Of a DNA stretch of 64,000 bases, positions 33,419 through 43,597 are shown one piece after another; position 1 is the first letter of the stretch; every line of letters begins with the position of its first letter. Origin of the DNA: Knoellia sp. p5-6-4 (GTDB lineage: Bacteria > Actinomycetota > Actinomycetes > Actinomycetales > Dermatophilaceae); assembly GCF_029222705.1 (NCBI RefSeq), contig NZ_JARGZF010000002.1:434001-498000 (forward strand), written 5' to 3'. The notes beneath the pieces are model-generated. The model saw only the letters and a program-made list of their open reading frames with translations. It was not told where the DNA came from and searched no databases. The position numbers and the translations under genes were made by a program.

Positions 33419-34107
33419 TGTCCAACCTCCTCGGGGGCGGGCTCGGCCACCGGGATCTCCACGACGGTGTCGACGAAGATGCCCGGGGTCACGACCACCT
33501 CGGGGTCCATGCCACCGGTCGGCACGACCGAGCTCACCTGCACGATCGTGTGGGCGGCCGCGGTGGCCATCACCGGGCCGAAGTTGCGGGCGGTCTTGCG
33601 GTAGGTCAGGTTGCCCATGCCGTCGGCGCTGTGCGCCTTGACGAGGGCGAAGTCCGCCGTGAGCGGGAGCTCGAGGACGTAGCCGCGCCCGTCGATCTCT
33701 CGGGTCTCCTTGCCCTCCGCCAGCTGGGTGCCGTAGCCGGTGGGCGTGAAGAAGCCGCCGATGCCGGCACCGCCGGCGCGGATGCGCTCGGCCAGGTTGC
33801 CCTGCGGCACGAGCTCGAGCTCGATCTCGCCAGCCCGGTACCTCGCGTCGAAGTGGTGCGAGTCGCTCTGCCGCGGGAAGGAGCAGATGACCTTGCGGAC
33901 CCGCCCCTTCCCGATGAGCATGGCGAGCCCGGTGTCGCCGTTGCCGGCGTTGTTGTTGACGACGGTCAGGTCACGCGCGCCCGAGCGCACCAGCGCCTCG
34001 ACCAGCTCGACGGGCTGCCCGGCGGGCCCGAAGCCGCCGATCATCACCGTGGCACCGTCGCCGATCGCCGCGACGGCCTCGTCGGGGTCGTGGGTGAACA
34101 GCGTCAT
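33415..34107 (-). CDS. pcaI: 3-oxoadipate CoA-transferase subunit A
   Basis: Alpha subunit partner of PcaJ. The 230-residue protein shows AAIGDGATVMIGGFGPAGQP, LTVVNNNAGNGDTGL, GGAGIGGFFTPTGYGT and DFALVKAHSADGMGNLTYRKTARNF, the standard order. The ATG overlaps the pcaC stop (ATGA). The product, 3-oxoadipyl-CoA, would go to a thiolase (PcaF) that is not in this window. Confidence 0.93.
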   Translation of the reverse strand: MTLFTHDPDEAVAAIGDGATVMIGGFGPAGQPVELVEALVRSGARDLTVVNNNAGNGDTGLAMLIGKGRVRKVICSFPRQSDSHHFDARYRAGEIELELVPQGNLAERIRAGGAGIGGFFTPTGYGTQLAEGKETREIDGRGYVLELPLTADFALVKAHSADGMGNLTYRKTARNFGPVMATAAAHTIVQVSSVVPTGGMDPEVVVTPGIFVDTVVEIPVAEPAPEEVGQ

Positions 34108-34508
34108 GACTCGTCCCCTTCCTGTGGGCCCTCGAGCACCCGCTGGGCGATGGCGAACGCGTGGTTGGCGGCGGGCACTCCGCAGTACACGGCCGTCTGC
34201 AGCAGCACCTCGCCGATCTCGACGTCGCTCAGCCCGTTGCGCCGGGCTGCCCGCAGGTGCATCTCGAGCTCGTCCCAGTGGCCGTGCGCGACCAGTGCGG
34301 TGAGGGTGATGGCACTGCGCATCCGCCGGTCGAGCCCGGGACGGGTCCAGATCTCCCCCCACGCGTAGCGGGTGATGAGGTCCTGGAAGTCCTCGGTCAG
34401 CGGTGAGACCCGCCCCTGGGCGCGGTCGACGTGCTCGTCCGAGAGCACCTCGCGTCGCACGTCCATGCCGTCGGCGTGCGCCTGTGCGGCGGTGCGGTCA
34501 TTGGCCAT
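34104..34508 (-). CDS. pcaC: 4-carboxymuconolactone decarboxylase
   Basis: Decarboxylates 4-carboxymuconolactone to 3-oxoadipate enol-lactone. The 134-residue protein is a stand-alone PcaC (AhpD-like fold): RREVLSDEHVDRAQG, FQDLITRYAWGEIWTRPGLDRRMRS, LTALVAHGHWDELEMHLRAARRNG, LQTAVYCGVPAANHAF. Many actinobacteria carry PcaC fused to the enol-lactone hydrolase PcaD as PcaL; here the PcaD half is missing and the gene begins and ends normally. It overlaps pcaB by 11 bases. Confidence 0.94.
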   Translation of the reverse strand: MANDRTAAQAHADGMDVRREVLSDEHVDRAQGRVSPLTEDFQDLITRYAWGEIWTRPGLDRRMRSAITLTALVAHGHWDELEMHLRAARRNGLSDVEIGEVLLQTAVYCGVPAANHAFAIAQRVLEGPQEGDES

Positions 34509-35910
34509 GGCCGGCCCCCGTCCCTGTCGTGGTTCCGAGCCGCGCCGCGCGCTCCAGTGCCCGGTCGACGAGCTGGTCGGCCACGCCGAGGTAGCCGTGT
34601 GGGTCCAGCAGCCGCGCCAGCTCCTGGTCGGTGACGGCATCGAGAGGTATGCCGCGCCGCAGCACCGCGCGCGGATCCGCCGCTGCGGCGGCATCCGCCA
34701 GCAGATCCCGCACTCGTGCGGTGGCCTGCGGCCCACCGCCGAGGCGGTCCGGCAGCTCCGCCTGGAGGCGTTCGGCCAGCACCAGCGGGCCGGCCTGGGC
34801 GAGGTGGGCATCCATGACCTCGTCACGCACCTGCAGCCCGTCGAGCAGCTCGGCGGCCAGGGCTGCGGCTCCGGCCGAGAGCAGCACCAGGCGTCGGAGC
34901 GCCGGCCACTCCGCGTGCCAGGCCCCGTCGGGACGCTCGTCGGCGGCCAGGGTCGCGCTGGTGTGCAGTGAGGCCGCCAGGTGCGGGGCCTGGAGGGCGG
35001 CCGACCGCACGAGCACGGAGAGCACCGGGTTGCGCTTCTGGGGCATCGTCGAGGAGCCGCCGCGCCCTGCGGCGCCCGGCTCGGCCAGCTCGGCGACCTC
35101 CGGCCGCACCAGGAGGGCGACATCGGTGGCGACCTTGCCGAGCGCGTCGGTCACCGAGGTGAGCGCGTCGGCCAGCCCCGTCACGGCGCTGCGGTTCGTG
35201 TGCCAGGGCCTGCCCGGCCACACCAGGCCGAGCCTGTCGGCGAGGGCCCCGGCGAGGTCGAGGGCACGACCGTCGCTGGCCAGGTCTGCGAGCGCCAGGG
35301 TGCCCGCTGCCCCGCCGCACTGGACGGGGAGCGCCGCGCGTGCGGCGGCCAGGCGTTCGCGTGCGTCGAGCAGGCCCTCGAGCCAGCCGGCGGCCTTCGC
35401 ACCGAACGTGGTCGGCAGGGCGTGCTGCGTCAGGGTGCGCGCCACCATCGGCGTACCGCGGTGGGCCTGGGCGAGCCGAGCCAGCGAGGCGGACGCGTGG
35501 ACCAGGTCGGTGCGCAGACGGTCGGCCGTGCGAGCCGCGACGAGCATGAGCGCAGTGTCGAGCACGTCCTGGCTGGTGAGCCCGCGGTGGACCCAGGCGG
35601 CCGACTCGGCGTCGACCTTCCGCACCGCCTCCTTCAGCAGACCGACCAGCGGGATCACCGGGTTGCCGCCGGCCTCCCCCGCAGCGGCGAGAGCGGACGC
35701 GGCCAGGGTGGAGGGGTCGCGCCCGAGGTTGGCGACGGCCGACTCCACCGCTGCGGGCAGCGCGGCCGGTGCCGCCGCGACCTCGGCGAGCGCGTGGGCC
35801 CACGCCACCTCCACGTCGAGGAGGGCGGCGACCACCGCCTCGTCGTCGGCGAGGTCGCGCACCCTCAGGGTGGCGGGGTCGAGCAGTCCGTGGTCGGCCA
35901 CGCCGGTCAC
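34498..35910 (-). CDS. pcaB: 3-carboxy-cis,cis-muconate cycloisomerase
   Basis: Lactonises 3-carboxy-cis,cis-muconate to 4-carboxymuconolactone. The 470-residue fumarase/ASL superfamily member has VHRGLTSQDVLDTALML, TLTQHALPTTFGAKAAGWLEG and the superfamily signature GSSTMPQKRNP with the catalytic Ser loop. It is rich in Ala, as usual for this class in high-GC genomes. The GTG start overlaps the pcaG stop (GTGA). Confidence 0.94.
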   Translation of the reverse strand: MTGVADHGLLDPATLRVRDLADDEAVVAALLDVEVAWAHALAEVAAAPAALPAAVESAVANLGRDPSTLAASALAAAGEAGGNPVIPLVGLLKEAVRKVDAESAAWVHRGLTSQDVLDTALMLVAARTADRLRTDLVHASASLARLAQAHRGTPMVARTLTQHALPTTFGAKAAGWLEGLLDARERLAAARAALPVQCGGAAGTLALADLASDGRALDLAGALADRLGLVWPGRPWHTNRSAVTGLADALTSVTDALGKVATDVALLVRPEVAELAEPGAAGRGGSSTMPQKRNPVLSVLVRSAALQAPHLAASLHTSATLAADERPDGAWHAEWPALRRLVLLSAGAAALAAELLDGLQVRDEVMDAHLAQAGPLVLAERLQAELPDRLGGGPQATARVRDLLADAAAAADPRAVLRRGIPLDAVTDQELARLLDPHGYLGVADQLVDRALERAARLGTTTGTGAGHGQ

Positions 35911-36491
35911 CGGCTGTGGCGCGGGAAGGCGAGGAAGACGGTCTCGCGCTCCCCCTGCAGGTGGATGTCGAAGCGCAGGGAGCCGTCGTCCTGCCGCTCG
36001 GCGAGCAGGGTCTCGCGACGGTCGGCGTCGACGCCGGCAAGGAGCCGGTCCGCGCGGAGCCGCTCGTCGTCCCCCGGGAGGTAGGCCCGGGTGAACAGTC
36101 GGTTCAGCAGGCCGCGGGCGAAGACGGTCACGGCGAAGAAGGGCGCCGCGCCGTCCGCCGTGGGGCCGGGCTCGAGGGTGCTGAAGGAGTAGCGGCCGGC
36201 GGGGTCGGCGGCGCAACGGCCCCAGCCCGTGAAGACGCTGCCGTCCCGGCGGAGGGCACCCTCGACCGCCGGCACGTGCCCGGTCGGGTCGGCCTGCCGG
36301 ATCTCGACCAGCGAGTCGGGCACCGGCACCCCGTCGCCGTCGTAGACCGTGCCGTGCAGCCGCACCGCACCGGGCGTGGCCGGCGGCACGAGCTCGTGGT
36401 CGCGCTCGTACGAGAGGGCGAAGCCGTAGAAGGGCCCGATGGTCTGGCCCGCAGTGGGCACGAGGCGGTCCTGCCGGTCAGGCGTGCTCAT
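35907..36491 (-). CDS. pcaG: Protocatechuate 3,4-dioxygenase alpha subunit
   Basis: Structural partner of PcaH in the ring-cleaving intradiol dioxygenase. The 194-residue protein has the family segments PTAGQTIGPFYGFAL, VRLHGTVYDGDGVPVPDSLVEI, RYSFSTLEPGP and FFAVTVFARGLLNRLFTRAYLPGD. As expected for alpha subunits, the tyrosine/histidine iron ligands of the beta subunit are not all kept. Overlaps the pcaH end by 14 bases. Confidence 0.95.
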   Translation of the reverse strand: MSTPDRQDRLVPTAGQTIGPFYGFALSYERDHELVPPATPGAVRLHGTVYDGDGVPVPDSLVEIRQADPTGHVPAVEGALRRDGSVFTGWGRCAADPAGRYSFSTLEPGPTADGAAPFFAVTVFARGLLNRLFTRAYLPGDDERLRADRLLAGVDADRRETLLAERQDDGSLRFDIHLQGERETVFLAFPRHSR

Positions 36492-37224
36492 CGCCGGCCT
36501 CCATCCAGGTCGCGTGCGTTCCGGTCAGCACGATGTCCCAGCGGTAGCCGAGCAGCCACTCGTGCTCCGAGACGTCGTGGTCGTAGCGAGCCACGAGCCG
36601 GTCGCGGGCACTCTGCTGGGTCACTGCCTGCAGGATCGGGTCGAGGTCGAACAGCGGATCCCCCGGGAAGTACATCTGGGTGACCATCCGCTGGGTGAAC
36701 TCCGTGCCGAACAGCGAGAAGTGGATGTGCGCCGGCCGCCACGCGTTCTCGTGGTTGCGCCACGGGTAGGGCCCGGGCTTGACCGTCGTGAAGCTGTAGC
36801 TGCCGTCGTGGTCGGTGAGGCAGCGGCCCACCCCGGTGAAGTGGGGGTCGAGCGGTGCGTGGTGCTGGTCGCGCTTGTGGACGTAGCGGCCCGCCGCGTT
36901 GGCCTGCCAGACCTCGACGAGCTGGTTCCGCACCGGGCGGCCGTCGCCGTCGAGCACCCGGCCCACCACGCGGATGCGCTCGCCGATCGGCTCACCCCCG
37001 GGCTGCAGCGTCAGGTCCGCCTCGAGCGGGTCGACGTCGCTGTGCCCGAACACCGGGGCCACGAGCTCGACGCCCTCGGGGTCGGCGTGGTGCAGGTCCT
37101 TCGTCGGGTGGCGCAGCACCGAGCTGCGGTAGGGCGCGAAGTCCAGCCGCGGCTGAGTCTCCACGACATCGCTGTCGCGGTGGATTCCCTCGATCTCGGC
37201 GCTGATCGCGGACTGCGGGTCCAT
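36478..37224 (-). CDS. pcaH: Protocatechuate 3,4-dioxygenase beta subunit
   Basis: Iron-binding catalytic subunit that cleaves protocatechuate to 3-carboxy-cis,cis-muconate. The 248-residue protein shows LVEVWQANAAGRYVHKRDQH (first Tyr ligand), KPGPYPWRN (second Tyr), and RPAHIHFSLFG with both His ligands; all four Fe(III) ligands are present. It is the first gene of the pcaHGBCIJR operon. TAGGGT ends seven bases before the ATG, suggesting a leaderless mRNA, and candidate regulator sites lie 22-55 bases upstream. Confidence 0.96.
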   Translation of the reverse strand: MDPQSAISAEIEGIHRDSDVVETQPRLDFAPYRSSVLRHPTKDLHHADPEGVELVAPVFGHSDVDPLEADLTLQPGGEPIGERIRVVGRVLDGDGRPVRNQLVEVWQANAAGRYVHKRDQHHAPLDPHFTGVGRCLTDHDGSYSFTTVKPGPYPWRNHENAWRPAHIHFSLFGTEFTQRMVTQMYFPGDPLFDLDPILQAVTQQSARDRLVARYDHDVSEHEWLLGYRWDIVLTGTHATWMEAGDEHA

Positions 37225-37231
37225 GTCGGAA

Positions 37232-37279
37232 ACCCTACAGCCCGCGTTCGCAATATGGCCAGACGTTCAAAATGCGAAC
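37232..37279 (-). promoter_or_regulatory. pcaH promoter with candidate PcaR sites
   Basis: The palindrome GTTCAAAATGCGAAC (37265-37279) shares GTTC-N4-TGCGAAC with the site before the importer operon. A second half-site, GTTCGCA (37246-37252), the reverse complement of TGCGAAC, lies between it and the -10 box TAGGGT (37237-37232), seven bases before the pcaH ATG. No good -35 is present. Direct or inverted half-sites just upstream of a weak promoter are how IclR-type activators usually bind. Confidence 0.68.
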
Positions 37280-37304
37280 GGGTGAGGCGCCACGCACCTG
37301 TGGC

Positions 37305-39121
<1,817 letters not shown>

Positions 39122-39166
39122 TCAGGCCCCGCCGCGGCGGCGAAGAAGGAGGCGCTCGAAACGCAC
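39122..39166 (-). CDS. leuL: leu operon leader peptide (14 residues)
   Basis: A 14-codon reading frame: GTG start at 39166, TGA at 39124-39122, product MRFERLLLRRRGGA. Three consecutive Leu codons (CTC CTT CTT) make it a sensor of charged Leu-tRNA, and CTT is uncommon in this GC-rich genome, which would sharpen the response. TACCCT (39178-39173) ends six bases before the GTG, so the leader peptide itself is probably leaderless and marks the transcription start of the leuA message. It lies 77 bases upstream of leuA. The inference rests on sequence and position, supported by established leu leader peptides in other actinobacteria. Confidence 0.75.
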   Translation of the reverse strand: MRFERLLLRRRGGA

Positions 39167-39305
39167 GTTGCGAGGGTATGCCGCGCGGCTGGCACCCGTC
39201 CACCGCGCCCCATCGTCGGCCCACCATCCGGACGCCCCGCTCCTTCGGGGCCCACGGTCGGCGAACAGCACCGCGGGGCCGGCGCCGCGGCATACATTCC
39301 TCCGC

Positions 39306-39941
39306 ATGACCTCGCACTGGCCGCTCTTCGCGCTGTCGCTGCACACGCCCGACCTCGAGCTGCGCCCCGTGACGGAGGCCGACCTGCCCGGCCTGGCGGC
39401 CCGGCTCCCGGACGACCTCGAGCTCGACCCGGCGGCAACCAGGTTCGAGGGACTGCCGGACTCCGAGAACCGGGCGATGGTGGTCCACCAGGGCTACTGG
39501 CGCAGCCTGGGCACGTGGCGCCCCGAGGCGTGGGTCCTCACCTTCGCGGTGAGCCACCGGGGCGAGGCCGTGGGCTGCCAGACGCTCGAGGGTGAGGACT
39601 TCGTGCGGCTGCGCACCGTGGACTCCTCGTCCTGGCTGGTGCCCGGCGCTCGCGGGAGGGGCTGGGGCGTCCAGGCGAGGGCGGCGGTCCTGGCGCTCGC
39701 CTTCGGCGAGCTCGGTGCCACGGCAGCCGTCACCTCCGCCTGGCACGACAACGGTGCCTCGCTCGGCGTCTCCCGGTCGCTGGGCTACGAGCCCAACGGG
39801 GTGTCGACGCACTGGCGCGACGACCAGGGCGACGAGATGGTGCACCTGCGCCTCACCCGCGAGCGGTGGCTCGGCTCGCCGTGGCCCGAGCGGGTCGTGG
39901 TGCGCGGGTTCGGGCCCTGCCGGCCCTTCTTCGGCCTGTAG
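39306..39941 (+). CDS. GNAT-family N-acetyltransferase
   Basis: A 211-residue RimJ-like acetyltransferase. It starts in the typical way (LHTPDLELRPVTEADLPGLAARL), has VSHRGEAVGCQTLEG and the acetyl-CoA loop VPGARGRGWGVQARAAVLALAF (Q/RxxGxG/A type), then SAWHDNGASLGVSRSLGYEPNG. The target, a protein N-terminus, antibiotic or small molecule, is unknown. TACATT ends seven bases before the ATG, again a leaderless pattern. Confidence 0.88.
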   Translation: MTSHWPLFALSLHTPDLELRPVTEADLPGLAARLPDDLELDPAATRFEGLPDSENRAMVVHQGYWRSLGTWRPEAWVLTFAVSHRGEAVGCQTLEGEDFVRLRTVDSSSWLVPGARGRGWGVQARAAVLALAFGELGATAAVTSAWHDNGASLGVSRSLGYEPNGVSTHWRDDQGDEMVHLRLTRERWLGSPWPERVVVRGFGPCRPFFGL

Positions 39942-40004
39942 CCGCCCCGGTCAACCTCCCGAAACTCGGGCGACACCCCGGCATCCCTGCGGCATGCTGC
40001 CGCC

Positions 40005-40901
40005 ATGGACCTCCCCGAGGGCTTCGTCGCTCGTCCCCACGTCCCCTCCGACGCCCAGGCCGTCACCGACCTCGTCGCAGCTGCCGAGGAGGTCGACGCC
40101 GGCGAGTCCGCCATCGAGCTCGAGGACATCCTCGGCGACTGGCAGCGGCCGAGCTTCGACCTCGCGACCCAGAGCATCGGGGTCTTCGACGGAGACCGGC
40201 TCGCCGCTACGGGCGACGTCTTCAAGGGCCGCCGGTGCGAGGCCGCGGTGCACCCCGACTACCGGCGGCGCGGGATCGGCACCTGGCTGGCCGGCTGGCT
40301 GGAGGACACCGCCCGCGCCAGCGGTTCGACGCTGGTGGGGCAGTCGGTGCCCAGCGGTAGCTCGGCCGAGGTGTTCCTCAGGGCGAGGGGCTACCGCGAG
40401 GGCTGGACGTCGTGGGTCCTCCAGCTCCCCGAGGCGGCCCGGATCCAGGCACAGCCGTTGCCCGACGGCTACACACTTCGCGAGTTCGCGGCCGGTGACG
40501 AGCGCGCCGCCTTCCAGCTCATCGAGGACGCCTTCAACGAGTGGCCGCACCGCGATCCCGCAGTCTTCGAGGACTGGGCCAGCCGCACCGTCCTGCGGCC
40601 GGGCTTCGAGCCGTGGCAGATCCGTTTCGCGCTGGCGCGCGACTCAGAGCCCGTCGGCGTCTGCTTCACGATCCTCGCGGGCGAGACCGGCTACGTCGAC
40701 CAGCTCGCGGTGCGCGCCGACCAGCGCGGCAGGGGCCTGGCCCGGGCGCTGCTGGTCGACGCCTTCGAGCGGGCCCGGCAGCGCGGGGCCAGCACGAGTG
40801 AGCTGGCGACCGACTCCCGCACCGGAGCGCTCGGGCTCTACGAGCACGTCGGCATGCAGGTCACGCAGACCTGGCGGCACTGGATGACCGACCTGGGCTG
40901 A
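40005..40901 (+). CDS. Double-GNAT N-acetyltransferase
   Basis: A 298-residue protein with two GNAT domains in tandem. The first has the acetyl-CoA loop VHPDYRRRGIGTWLAGWL, the second VRADQRGRGLARALLVDAFERA followed by SRTGALGLYEHVGMQVTQTWRHW. Tandem GNATs include mycothiol synthase (MshD), but this one lacks close resemblance that I can see and is not placed with other mycothiol genes. Only the fold is sure. Its end overlaps the convergent glycosyltransferase remnant by 41 bases. Confidence 0.85.
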   Translation: MDLPEGFVARPHVPSDAQAVTDLVAAAEEVDAGESAIELEDILGDWQRPSFDLATQSIGVFDGDRLAATGDVFKGRRCEAAVHPDYRRRGIGTWLAGWLEDTARASGSTLVGQSVPSGSSAEVFLRARGYREGWTSWVLQLPEAARIQAQPLPDGYTLREFAAGDERAAFQLIEDAFNEWPHRDPAVFEDWASRTVLRPGFEPWQIRFALARDSEPVGVCFTILAGETGYVDQLAVRADQRGRGLARALLVDAFERARQRGASTSELATDSRTGALGLYEHVGMQVTQTWRHWMTDLG

Positions 40902-42434
40902 CCCGCCCGAACAGGGGCAGGGCGAACGCGAGAGCGACGACGACGGGCACGTAGACGAGCAGGTACCGCGAGCGCCCTTGCACCAGCAGGGTGAACAGCG
41001 CGATGCCCAGCACCGAGAACGCCAGCACCGCCACGTCGCGCCGGTAGGGACAGCGGAGCAGGCCCAGGCCCGCGACCGTCAGCACGACCAGCCAGACCCC
41101 CTGGGTGAGGGCCATGCGCAGCGGGTAGTGCTCACCGCTCGGGTGGCTCCACGAGACCACCCACGAGGTCAGGGGCCGTGGCGGGGGACGACCGAACGGG
41201 CGTCGCGGCCCTCGCCCCAGGCCCAGAACATCCCGTCACCCCAGTTCCAGGCCGTCTTCGTGGCCGCGAACCGCAGGTACCCCCCGACGCCCAGCCTCTC
41301 CAGCCGGTGCTTGAGCAGCGCCTTGGAGTAGGCGTCGATCTGCTCGCGGTCCTTCCCCCGGATGGCCACGACGAGCGACCTGTCGTAACCGCCGTACCGC
41401 GTCGTGTCGCCGTGCTTCACCGACGTGCCCATCACCACCCACCACGACGGGGGCGGGGCCCGGGAGGTGTCGATCCGGCTCGCGTCCAGGCCGGCGGCGC
41501 CGGGGAGCACTGCCACCGCGGCGACCACGACCGCCACGAACACCGCCACACCCGCCGCCACCGCGAGGGCGCCGGCCAGCAGTCGCCTCCGGCTCCGGAG
41601 GGAGCTGAGGCCGGCCAGGGCAGCCACCACGAGGAAGGCCAGCAGCGTCAGCACCGGCGTCGTCTTGAGCAGGAAGCCCACGGCCAGCGCGGCCACTGCC
41701 CCCAGGGCCAGCAGGGCCGCCCGCCGCCGCGAGCCGGAGTGGAGGGCGGCGACCGCGAGCGCGGCGCCCAGGACGGGCCACGGCGTTGCAGCCATGTCCG
41801 TGTACGGCACCGCCAGCCACGGCGAGAGGCCCACCAGGACGACCACGGTGAGCTGCGCCCCCAGTCCGGCGAGCGGACCCCGGATGATGCGCACCACGGC
41901 ATACACCGACTGCGTGGTGATGAGGAGCCCTAGGCCGTTGAAGAGCACCGCGACCGTCGCGGGGTCCCAGCTCCACGCCTTCGCCAGGCGGTGAGCCCAC
42001 GTGGCGACGAGGGTGAAGGGCACGTTGTTGGGGTAGCGCGAGAGGTACCGGTAGTACTGGTCCGGCACGTACGGGCCCGCCGCCAACCGGGTGGCGAGGT
42101 TGTTGACGAACTTGGCGTCCCACCCGAAGGGGTAGACGAGGTTGAGCGCGACGACCGTGCAGGCGGCGGTCGTCGTCACCGTCACGAGGAGGGAGATGGC
42201 CAGGGCGTGCCGGCGCGCGAACCCCGTCAACCGCGGGCCGGCCAGCCGACCCCGCCAGCGGAGCACCGCCAGCAGGCACCCCGCCAACGCCAGGTAGGCC
42301 GCGACCACCCACGCCTGCCGGTAGGGGATGTTGGGCGGCACCGGCCGCACCAGGGCGACGAGCACGACCGCAAGGAGCACACCGCCCAGGCCGCGCAGGC
42401 CGGCAGTGCCGATGATGCGCTCGCCTCGGCCCAC
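40861..42434 (-). pseudogene. Membrane glycosyltransferase (GT-C/PMT-like), split by a frameshift
   Basis: The first part (GTG at 42434 to stop at 41169) encodes 421 residues with about nine to ten hydrophobic helices and the GT-C-like WDAKFVNNLA, with YYRYLSRYPNN and TDMAATPWPVLG, ending GDGMFWAWGEG and then an unrelated-looking tail. The second part (from about 41200 to 40861) in another frame continues LTSWVVSWSHPSGEHYPLRMALTQGVW and FTLLVQGRSRYLLVYVPVVVA, the usual C-terminal helices of this class. Together they make a single ~520-residue enzyme. The frame changes near a run of C residues (41175-41200), so a one-base deletion or a sequencing error explains it. Intact members transfer sugars from polyprenyl-phosphate donors. 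Confidence 0.75.
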
Positions 42435-42480
42435 ACCGCCTCCCCCGGTCGACGAGCCGAGGCTACCGGTGCCGGCCGGA

Positions 42481-43548
<1,068 letters not shown>

Positions 43549-43597
43549 TCAGCAGCGACCACCATGTGGGTATGCCGCGCGGTCACCGCCCGTCCGC

